From Dactylis glomerata (lineage: Eukaryota; Streptophyta; Magnoliopsida; Poales; Poaceae), in assembly GCA_007115705.1 (NCBI GenBank), contig QXEO01000722.1:2540098-2604097 (forward strand): a stretch of DNA of 64,000 nucleotides. Reading direction: 5' to 3'. A model generated the notes under the pieces. The model was not told the DNA's origin. It was given only the letters and a program-made list of their open reading frames with translations, and did not search any database. Made by a program: the position numbers and the translations under genes. The stretch's first letter is position 1, and the number at the start of each line of letters is the position of its first letter. Shown one piece after another: positions 56,086-64,000 of this stretch.

Positions 56086-57721
56086 TGATACGTCTCCAAC
56101 GTATCTATAATTTTTTATGCTCCATGCTTGTTTATACACCATTTGCCTACTGTTTCATTACACTTCGTGGCACTTTTATGCATTTTCCGGAACTAACCTA
56201 TTAACAAGTCGCCACAGTGCCAGTTCCCTGTTTTCTGCTGTTTTTGTGTTTCAGAAGTGATACACAGGAAATATTCTCGAAATTGGACAAAACAAGTTCC
56301 TGAAGTCTTATTTTTCTCGGAAGCTTCCATAGATCCGAAGAGGAGACGGAGTGGGGCCACGAGGGGGCCACATACCAGGGCGGCGCGGCCCAGGCCCTAG
56401 CCGCGCCCCCTACGTGTGAGACCGCCTCGGTCCACTTCTGACGATGCCCCTTCGCCTATAAAGACCCCCCGATAGAAAAAACCTAAAGACCCGATCAATT
56501 TTCCAGAACACATCACGATCCGCCGCCACCGTCGACCCGAAGATCGGGAGGGTCCAGAAGCTCTTCCCGGCACCCTGCCGGAGAGGGGAATCGCCACCGG
56601 AGGTCTTCTTCATCGCCATGCTTGCCTCTGGAGTGATGAGTGAGTAGTCTACCTTGGACTATGGGTCCTTAGCAGTAGCTAGATGGTTGTCTCCTCCACC
56701 ATGTGCTTCATGTTTAGATCTCATGAGCTGCCCTACATGATTGAGATCACCGTTATGTAATTCTACATGTTTGGTTTGTTAGGATCCGATGAATATTGGT
56801 GTTATGATTGAGTTGCTATACTGAAATATATCTTATGTTATCTCTATGTTGTTTATGATCTTGCATGCTCTCCGTTGTTAGTAGTTATCTTGGCCGAGTA
56901 GTTGCTAGTGACTCCAAGAGGGGGTATTTATGCTCGATAGTGGGTTCATGCCTCTATTTAATCTGGGGGAGTGACAGAAACCTCTAAGGTTGTAGATGTG
57001 CTGTTGCTACTAGGGAGAAAACAACATTCATATGCTCAAGGGCATATGCTTTGTTTACATTACACACTTTGCTTAATGCAATTATCTGTTGTTCGCAACT
57101 TAATACTTGTGGAGTTCTCGGATTGATTCGCCACAAGTGGATTATTAGTCATAGATGCAGTTGGATGGCGTTCTATGTATTTTGTTGTAATGCCTAGAGT
57201 AAATCGCATAGTGACCTTCTTGATATATCACGCTTATCTTTATTCTATCAATTGCCCAACTGTAATTTGTTTACCCAGCATGTGTTATTTATCTTATAGA
57301 GAGACACCACTAGTGAACTGTGGACCCCGGTCCTATTTCCATCATATTGCTATCACCTGTTTACTTTACTCGCACTGTTTACTTTACTCGCATACTTCTA
57401 CTGTCTTCCACTCGATATGCTCATAACCTTTGTTTCAAGCAAACCGGTGAGATTGACAACCTCATCGCAAGTTGGGAGCAAAGTACTTGGTTGTGTTGTG
57501 TGCAGGTTCCGCGTTGCAGCTAGCAAGCAAAGCTTGGACGAGGCACCATATATAAATTGTCCGAAGCTATCGCAAACTAGCAAGCATCACCTGCAGTCGT
57601 ATTGCCCGCTCTTCTCCTGATCGATAAAACCTTGGTTTCTTAACTGAGGTAAAACTAGCTGCTATACTCATCACACCTTCCTCTTGGGGTTCCCAACGGG
57701 CTGGTCATTCACCACGCATCA
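56086..57721 (+). repeat. S2 3' LTR
   Basis: TGATACGTCTCCAACG to CACGCATCA, TATA-like CTATAAAG at 56456-56463, followed by the duplicated target CGGAC. Confidence 0.93.
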
Positions 57722-58099
57722 CGGACCGAGGAGCGCATGGCCAGATTATCACGTCCATGCCCCTTTGCGACGAGTGGGGTCTTGTGTCCGCTGCCACGGC
57801 ACCGGAGGTAGCCGCTAGAGAGGGAAACGAGGAACGCACTACGGCGCAACAAAGTCGTCTAGTCCGTCGCCTTCTTCTGGCCCAAGAAACCATCGAGGAG
57901 GATGAAGGGATCGACGCCTTGATTCACCTTCCGCGTGGTGCCTGAGGCCATCGCACTTGGTCAGCCCCCGAGCCTCACCACCGGGTTTGAGCTCCACCGC
58001 ATGGACCAGCATGTCAAGTGCTGTTCCTGTGAGCGGCCCGTCCACGGACACTGCAGGCTGGGACGACCTAGAGTGGGGCTGCCTCCTGGATCCGGCTCG

Positions 58100-58181
58100 G
58101 TAAGCTTCCCGGGATCGCATCTTATCTTCCACTTTATCGGTCCTTGCAAAGTCACAATGCTTCTTTGATTTCATGCAACAG
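58100..58181 (+). other. Candidate intron 1 of the element H antisense ORF
   Basis: GTAAGC donor after GGATCCGGCTCG, and CAACAG acceptor; 82 bases, pyrimidine-rich before the acceptor. Confidence 0.5.
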
Positions 58182-58316
58182 GGACCCCTCCCCGGAGCCT
58201 TCCGTTAAGAGGGGCCAGGAAGACGCCCTAGCTATTTGTGAGCCCACCAGCAAGAGGCTTCACGGAGCCCCCAGCGTGGAGCCGAGATTGCCCTTCCGGG
58301 GTAGCCCCCGCAATGG

Positions 58317-58404
58317 GTAACTCACTTTTCCTTCAATTTATCCCCACATCCCTTGCCGGGATTGCCCTTCTGGGGCTAAATCTTGCCATCTGATCTGTGT
58401 GCAG
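58317..58404 (+). other. Candidate intron 2 of the element H antisense ORF
   Basis: GTAACT donor after CGCAATGG, acceptor GTGTGCAG; 88 bases, T-rich interior. Confidence 0.5.
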
Positions 58405-58476
58405 GTGCCGCATCTGGCTGGTTTGCCGGAGACCTTCTGGGAAGCTTCTTTGCAACCACCACCATCATACCAACAG

Positions 58477-58557
58477 GTGCACACTTTTTGCCCAAGTTTG
58501 CCCACTCTTTTCTCTTTAGCCCACTTTTTCCAGTTCCTTCTCTTGTTATCTCTTCAG
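58477..58557 (+). other. Candidate intron 3 of the element H antisense ORF
   Basis: GTGCAC donor after CCAACAG, acceptor CTCTTCAG; 81 bases, strongly pyrimidine-rich. Confidence 0.45.
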
Positions 58558-59791
58558 GCAACAATTTTTTTTCTCTTGGGTCTACAGCTGCCGCGTCCTT
58601 GCCAGCAGCCAGGACATCGGAGCCGGTGGGCAGGGTTAGCCAGAGCGCCGGCCCAGGAGCAGCAAGTGCTCCGAGCTCTGTCCCTTCTGTTATCCCTTCC
58701 CATGCCCCAGCTCCTGCCGCAACCCCGATGGAAATCATCCCGGTGCTACTATGACAAAGGGCACCGATGGAGCCTTCAGAGGGGAGGAGTCAAGGGGTGT
58801 CTCCTAGGCAGGCAGTCGCCATGCCCTCCGGTGCCATCGCCTTGACAGCCCCCAGCCGCATGCCCCCATTGACCGTGGATCCTGCTGGAACCAGCCTAGG
58901 GATGCCGCATCGGGAGCCTGACTCTGCACATCCGGAGCTGGATATGCATCAAATCGCTCGAGCAAGGATCGGCAACGGGGCGGCGGACCCTGACACCACC
59001 ATGGCTGAGCTGGAGCAGGAGTATCGGGATCGGGAGAGCGAACTCCTGGCCCAAATCTCCGATCTGGAGGACAGGGCCTGGTCGTACGAGGAGCGCCTCG
59101 ACGAACTTTCCTCAACCAATACCGGGCTGCATGAGGCCTGCGCAACCAGGAGGCAGGAGTCGAAGCTCAACTCGATGCGGTCCAACGAACGCTTGATGCC
59201 ACTCTGCATCACCAGGCAACCCTGACCGCTCAGATCGCCACGCTGCAGGGCAAGCTGCGCGTCACGATTGCGACAGCGGAGTCGCGCACGGCGGTCGTGG
59301 CCGAGCTGGATGCTCACATCACGCTCACCAGGACCTACCTAGAGAGGGCCCTCGAGAATGAGGCGGCGTCCTCCCTTGCTGCGGCCCAGGCCAACTCAAT
59401 GTTGGTCGGCACCATCCGTGCCTTTTGGGGCCTCGCTATTCAAGTGAGACCTGCGTTGGAAACATTGGGCCTCGAGCCACCGTTGATCCCCTCCGAATCG
59501 GAGGGCAACATTGCCCTCTAGTTCGCGGAGGTGACCGGGCGGATCGACTCTCTCCCGTTGAGGCTGAGGCAGGTGCTGTGAACGGAGGGAGAGTACATTG
59601 TCAACTTGGTTGGAAATCTCATCCTTATGCGCGTGCACCGCTTCGCCCCCAGCTTCCCGTTCACACAAATCTTTGAAAGATTCAGTGATGATGTGGCCAG
59701 TAGGGCAGCAGAGGAAACAACCCAAGCCGTAGTTGCTGGGGTAGTTGCTCAGCTGCGGCAGCAGGTTACCCACCGCGCACTCGGGGCCTGA

Positions 59792-61339
59792 GCCCCCGGG
59801 CCTTTTCCTCTGTTTTTTGTACCTGCATTTGGCTAGGACTCATACAGTTGTGCACATGTAAATATTGCAACAATATTATTATGATAATGAATGCTATGCC
59901 CATGATGTATGCCGTGTATGCGTTTCAAATGCTGTTATGCCAGAAATGACTCATGATGTTATGCAATGCTCACTGTAGGCAGAAGGCTGTGCTAATACAA
60001 ACTTATTTGTGCCTTCATATAATTCCTTCTCTTCCCGAGGGAAGGTTAGGCCAAAGATCACCCTTTAGTGATATTTATCTGATTATGCTATATCCTTGTT
60101 GAGGTTCCTGCAAAGTTTCTTTTTGAAAATGGGCTTTTCAAAAGCAGTTTTCAGGAAAACATCCTCCACCTCAAGGTTGGTTTTTCTTTTTTTCCTAAAA
60201 AAAACCATTTTCTCAATATTCCTGCACAAAGAGGTTTTCACAAATCTTTTTCAAAGTGTTTTGTAAAAGCTTTTTCTTTCTTTTTTTTAGAAAAGGGCGT
60301 ATGGCAAAACTTTTTTAAAACATCATTAGTAGTCCGATCAAGCCGCTTTTCCCCAGACTTGGGAAACACTCGGATCCTGACCAAGAGCAGTGTCTGTCAT
60401 CGCTATGGGAGGCATGATCAAGAGCTACACAGGCCACTACTTCCTCGAACATGTGCACTGATTTTAGTCAATTCTCCAGCTCAGGGCCAAGACAAGGACA
60501 TCAATTAGTCTTAGGGCTGCGTGTCAAGATGGCGCCTCAACGAGGCCCGAGGTCGTCTGACCCTGCCTTCGTTGATTATAGTAGAGTGACATGAACATCT
60601 GCCCTCCGGATTACAACTGTGGGGGGCTGACCCTCTCTCGCATCCCCCCATCTTCCATACAACGGATTACAAGTGGGCATCCCCATAGCTACACTGCTTG
60701 ACGTTCACTTCTGCATGTGCATCCACAACCACGCTTTAGTCTAGCTCCATGCGCGAGTGAGGCACTTCTAGGATTGAAGCTTTGGATGAACTCGATGTTC
60801 CACGAGCCCCTCAACTGGTTATCAACCCGGGTCCTACCGGTCCGGCATTGCCTCGCCGGTGGACATGCAACACTCCTCGCTAGCGGTCCCACATTCAGGG
60901 GAGAGGTCCTATGCTTTCTGGGACTGAGAGCCCTGTCAACAAGGTTTCCCCGTTAGAACTCCCGGGTCGGCCACGCCCACCGTGTTTGCTGTGAGAACCT
61001 TTACAAATAGCGGACGAACCGCACATTTGCCCGGCTATGGACCCTCTCAAGGAAGTTGACGGCACAAATGCCTCTTCTCGCGAAGGACTTGGCGCCGCCA
61101 TAGCAGTAACCGAGAGAATCCGTAATTAGGCCCCATGGTTGATGCGGTCTTTCCCCTACTTCGCAATGGTGTCACCTGTGGTTTCGGCGCTGCCACCCTT
61201 TCAGGTTAACAGTGCCCATCTTTGCACGAGGCGGCATTACCACTCAGTCTGGCCGTCCGGCCTGAGCGGGCGGAGTGCACCGCTCGCTTGCCGGGTCTGA
61301 TGGCATTGCTTGCAGCTCCGTGACTAGTAGAATTCCTTG
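59792..61339. other. Element H interior without recognisable gene
   Basis: 59800-60350 is AT-rich with T- and A-runs, like a 3' UTR of the antisense ORF. 60350-61339 is GC-richer with no continuous frame or known domain in either direction. Nothing further seen. Confidence 0.5.
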
Positions 61340-61824
61340 CTATGATGTTGGCTGGACCTCAGCATCTTCTTCCTCTGGGATGGCTGGCGGCTGAGATAAA
61401 TTTTCCATGGAAACTCCAAATGGAATAGGCAATCCTTTGGCAGCTATCCGAGACAATTCCTTGACCGTTGCATCCTGTCCATGGGGGACATGCTTGAGCT
61501 TGAGGCTTAGGAAGCGGCACCCAAGCTTTCGCAACTCGCCCGCATATGGCTTCATCAATGGGCTAAGCTCTGTTCCTTCCGCTTGGCCGACTGTGAGATA
61601 AGAATCACTCCGGATAGAGAGACAAGAGATCCCCATCCCGGTGGTGATCCTTAGGCTAGCCAGCAAGGCTTCACACTCCGTTGTGCTGCTTGCACATCCT
61701 TCCCGGGGGAAAGCAAGTTGGATGGCGTACTTGCGCAACTGGCCTGTAGGGGAGACCAGTAGCACTCCCACCCCCATGCCTTCCCGGGACAGAGTGCTAT
61801 CAAAGTGGGCAACCTAGTTGCTGG
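61340..61824 (-). pseudogene. Additional RNase H domain (Tat-type) of element H, degenerate
   Basis: The minus-strand frame 61777-61340 reads GVGVLLVSPTGQLRKYAIQL, then TECEALLASLRITTGMGI, RSDSYLTV and LKLKHVPHGQDATVKELS. This follows the pattern of the second, ribonuclease-H-like domain in Tat elements (D, E, D and a final Asp). The first acidic residue lies just upstream (AHFDSTLSREG, about 61810) behind an in-frame TAG at about 61816. The last Asp appears replaced in the segment VKELS. Normally it would follow RT-RNase H and precede integrase; both are missing. Ends at TGA about 61340 after a Glu-rich tail (PEEEDAEVQPTS). Confidence 0.7.
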
Positions 61825-61994
61825 AAGCTTCTTCCTTGGTCTCTGATCTCTCAAGTTGCTCCTAACCCAGGGCGGGCAGCTCATCAGTGCTTATAGCTCC
61901 AGATCCTTCAAGCACAAGGTTGCCACATGGGTTCGCACCGTCCTGGGGTAACCTGCGTTGACGGTACAGGGCACTGCCCACAGGTCACGAGGTT

Positions 61995-62592
61995 CTAACG
62001 AGTCTCCGCGAATATCCGGCCAATCTCTGCTTCCACGGTGTCGAAATCCCAATGCCCGGGCCAGGAAGGTTCCGAGAAGGGATGCTTCCGCTCCCAATGT
62101 TGGCCTTGACCCGCGTCGCTCAGCGGGGCTGATGAAGGTGGAGGCCCCGCGAGCCTTCTCAAAAAGTGCCTGACCTTCGCATCCCCACCATTGGTTGTCT
62201 CAACATCCCTCAGGTGTCTTCTGATTCCTCTTCCTGGGCCACCCGCCATGGTCGGGTGGCGGCTCTGGGCCTGGGGATCCCTTCCCAAGAAACCGCGACA
62301 CGCGTCACGCCCTGGCCGGGTTCCCACCATGCCCCCTTCTTGAGCTTCCCGGTCCTTCTGAAAGAGGGACCTTGCCGGGGCAGCTACGCGTCTAGTGGCC
62401 AACCTGGCCACACTCGTGACAGTCGTGGGGTGATCCCGTGGCAGCACACTTCGGAAGGCGTTCCTTACGGATCTCCACTAGGTGCCAAATGTGACGACAA
62501 GCCGTGACGTCATGGAGGCTCATCTCATCAAAAGGGCACCACTTCTGAGGGGTCATGTCATCGGCGGGTGTACAAAGGGGGATCAGAGGCAA
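61995..62592 (-). pseudogene. Gag C-terminal fragment of element H
   Basis: Minus-strand frames give CPFDEMSLHDVTACRHIWHL, KCAATGSPHDCHECGQVGH, and after a frame change GHWDFDTVEAEIGRIFAETR. The HDCHECGQVGH part is the first half of a CCHC knuckle; the last Cys is not in place. Tat-lineage gags have this motif string near the C-terminus. Multiple frames and no start show it is a broken remnant, joined directly to the RNase H remnant by an internal deletion. Confidence 0.6.
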
Positions 62593-63042
62593 AGCCTTAA
62601 GGCTCTCACCGTACCCCCTGATGAGAGCTCTCTACTCCTATGCTACTCAACCTCTCAAGAGCTGAGAGATTGATCTCTGGACCTGGTAGGTGAATCTTCC
62701 CATACCCTCTCTACAAGGCTCACAAGATGTAGATCTTATAGGTCTCTATGCTCTTCTCTCTGAAAAACAGCTTCACCGCCGTTCTACTACATATCTCCTC
62801 TCTTGGGACTTGTCGTCCCCCAACCCCTATGTTCTCTCTTTCCATTGTCCGCCCTCTCTCTTCTAAGAGCTCTCTCTCTCTCTCGTGGCCTGGCCCTCCT
62901 TTTATACTCAAGGGGATACCATAGAGGTCAGTCCGCATGCGTGACAGATGTCACATGATTCTGTGCTGTGGCATAGCCCTGCAGGGCTAGGCTACGAGTT
63001 GCCCTTTTGCTCCATCTAGTGCGCTGCCCCGATGGGACTTGA
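62593..63042 (-). promoter_or_regulatory. LTR/promoter-like region of element H
   Basis: On the minus strand a TATA box TATAAAAGG (plus 62898-62906) is followed by a GAGA-repeat-rich leader (plus 62873-62884 is TC-repeat). This looks like the promoter and 5' end of an element transcript reading toward gag. LTR borders and primer-binding site are not identifiable. Element F starts at 63043. Confidence 0.45.
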
Positions 63043-63605
63043 TGATGAAGACTGTTTGGCCCGATCTTTCACGATGCACCTCCTGATCCAGTAAATCTGA
63101 TAAGATCTTCCAATCACGTGAGCTACACGTAACCTGAAGATGGGGAACGTTAATCCTGCGAGCAACTCATCGATGTAGACGAACCTCATGCCGAATAGAT
63201 GAATCCAACGAGCAACTCGGTGATGAACAACGAGCCTCACGCAGCAGCACGACAATACTTGAATAACAAGCACCTTCACGCAAAACAATATATTGGATAA
63301 CTAGACGAACGTCAGAGACGTCGTCTCAATATGCCAACCCTGGAGGGATGGAACACACGCGTGAACCCAATGTTCTACATAATTTTCAGCCTCCCTAAAC
63401 CCTAGCCGTCCAGCCTCCTTATATAGACGGCCAGAAAACTATTGGGCTTGGACAGGCCCAAACCCAAAATATAAAATAAAACCTAAGTGGCCCACAATGT
63501 GACCAGGCTAAGAAATAACATGAAAATAGATACAAATTAATGACACAGCCTTAGACTTAATTATCACATATCGTAGGTCGTCCTGGCGTGCCAATATCCT
63601 CATCA
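63043..63605 (-). repeat. Element F 3' LTR
   Basis: 563 bp. Plus-strand ends TGATGAAGACTG and CCAATATCCTCATCA. TATA box on the minus strand at 63417-63426 (plus CCTTATATAG). Confidence 0.9.
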
Positions 63606-64000
63606 TCCTCCCCTTCTTGGAAAGGCGTTGTCCTCAACGCCGGAGGGTCTTGTCTTGCACGTGGCGTCAAATCAGCAATATCACCACTCTCCGTCTTTAA
63701 GCCTTGCCAGCCTGCCACACCACATCCTCCCTCTTGGCTAGCTTGACTTGCTCTTGGCACCTTTTAGTCTTCGGTACCACCCACCAACAAACCTGATTGA
63801 GACACAAATGATCATCGGAATGCAGTCTCGAAGCATATGAGCAGATCACCTAAAACGGACAGGACATACTCCTGCACACTAAGGGTCCAAATGAGCTGAA
63901 TATATACGCAGACGCAAACTGAATTTTGGTAGCAAACAAAGCACATCACCCAAAACAAATAGAACAATTTCCTGCATGCCAAGGATCCAAATGTACTGAA
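63043..64000 (-). mobile_element. Non-autonomous CRM-type element F (D family), runs off the right edge
   Basis: Complement of element D: the 3' LTR occupies 63043-63605, followed rightward by the purine tract (TCCTCCCCTTCTT on the plus strand, 63606-63618), the pol relic (TTPFQEGEDDEDIGTPG readable on the minus strand) and about 270 bases of interior with the same duplicated segment as D (28880-29050). The left flank is CTTGA (63038-63042); the other end is outside the window. Confidence 0.9.

Larger units (their letters stand above)
50748..57721 (+). mobile_element. Athila-like non-autonomous element S2, complete
   Basis: Two 1636-bp LTRs (50748-52383 and 56086-57721) flank a tRNA-Asp primer-binding site, one 194-codon ORF, a 2.9 kb non-coding region and a purine-containing AAGCTTGGGGATG at the 3' LTR border. 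The target CGGAC is duplicated at 50743-50747 and 57722-57726. LTRs differ by about 2-3 percent by eye. LTR and 3' region match S1, yet the coding part is unrelated to S1's gag-protease. No gag, protease, RT or integrase domain is recognisable, so it must depend on another element. Confidence 0.93.
57757..59791 (+). pseudogene. Antisense ORF of element H, spliced-type, broken
   Basis: Plus-strand coding blocks: LRDEW-like start region (CDEWGLVSAATAPEVAAREG), then ALGQPPSLTTGFELHRMDQH, then a long coiled-coil part (MAELEQEYRDRESELLAQI, LTAQIATLQGKLRV) and an Ala-rich C-terminus ending QVTHRALGA with TGA at 59789-59791. The blocks are separated by short sequences with GT...AG borders: 58100-58181, 58317-58404 and 58477-58557, each 81-88 bases. 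Damage includes a TGA near 57943, a frameshift near 59160, TAG at 59519-59521 and TGA at about 59579. The family resembles the 'putative gypsy-type transposon' ORFs that Tat elements carry antisense to gag-pol; their function is unknown. Assignment is from general resemblance. Confidence 0.6.
57722..63042 (-). mobile_element. Tat-type Ty3/gypsy element H, degenerate, internally deleted
   Basis: On the minus strand, going left, there is an LTR-like promoter region, the end of gag, and an additional RNase H domain. On the plus strand, further left, is an antisense ORF with apparent introns. Tat-lineage grass elements (Grande/RIRE2 type) have exactly this arrangement: an extra RNase H in pol and an antisense ORF near the 3' end. 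Protease, RT, the first RNase H and integrase are missing, so this is a deletion derivative. LTR ends could not be fixed. S2 splits it at CGGAC, with a fragment left at 50650-50747. Confidence 0.65.

Noticed and set aside
27340..63605. LTRs of D and F as one giant inverted repeat
   Set aside because: Each belongs to its own element with its own interior; they are two independent insertions in opposite orientation.
1..64000. tRNA or rRNA genes, CRISPR arrays, bacterial operons
   Set aside because: No cloverleaf, rRNA core or regularly spaced repeat array was seen; tRNA-like matches are only the short primer-binding sites. The DNA is plant nuclear.
1..64000. Centromeric tandem satellite
   Set aside because: No long head-to-tail satellite array occurs in the window; the only tandem repeats are the short ones listed.

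Overview
The window is plant nuclear DNA from a grass, and almost all of it is LTR retrotransposon. No host gene with a convincing intact structure is visible. The single long intact reading frame (20094-25178) is a Ty3/gypsy polyprotein. The dominant elements are of the CRM (centromeric retrotransposon) type: LTRs start TGATGAGGAYAT and end TATCA, the primer-binding site pairs with initiator tRNA-Met, gag and pol form one ORF, and the ORF runs about 100 codons into the 3' LTR. Elements of this type concentrate in grass centromeres. Together with Athila-like elements whose LTRs start TGATACGTCTCC, this suggests a pooid grass (Triticeae or a relative) and a centromeric or pericentromeric position. 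Species and location are inferences. Letters A-L and S are labels used only here.

Left part (1-40793): a broken DUF4283/zinc-knuckle gene (1-754, minus strand) and an unassigned AT-rich stretch lead into a nest of insertions. The oldest layer is Athila-like element S1 (2407-37851). Its 5' LTR is interrupted by CRM-type element A (2773-10688, duplicated target CCCTT). Its gag is interrupted by a 4.1 kb inverted solo LTR, G (TATTA). G is interrupted by CRM element B (15657-33706, TATGA). B is interrupted in gag by the intact young CRM element C (18022-25794, GTGCT) and between protease and RT by a small non-autonomous CRM-type element D (27340-29835, CCATG). The 3' part of S1 is cut by a third B-family element, E, which is itself truncated. 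Matching 5-bp duplications and the order of LTR divergence (C least, then D, then B) support this history.

Right part (40793-64000): L is a large LARD-like element with 4.2 kb LTRs and a 1.7 kb non-coding interior. It is truncated on the left at a junction with an 18-bp filler duplication. Then come part of an inverted CRM LTR and a degenerate Tat-type element H, holding gag and additional-RNase-H remnants on the minus strand and a spliced-looking antisense ORF on the plus strand. H is interrupted by a complete non-autonomous Athila-like element, S2 (50748-57721, CGGAC), which carries an intact 194-codon ORF I cannot assign. The right edge holds an inverted D-family element, F.

Only C keeps every protein motif expected of an autonomous element. 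B, D, E and F share its terminal signals and could use its proteins. S2 and L need a partner element that is not in this window. All divergence figures were counted by eye and are approximate.
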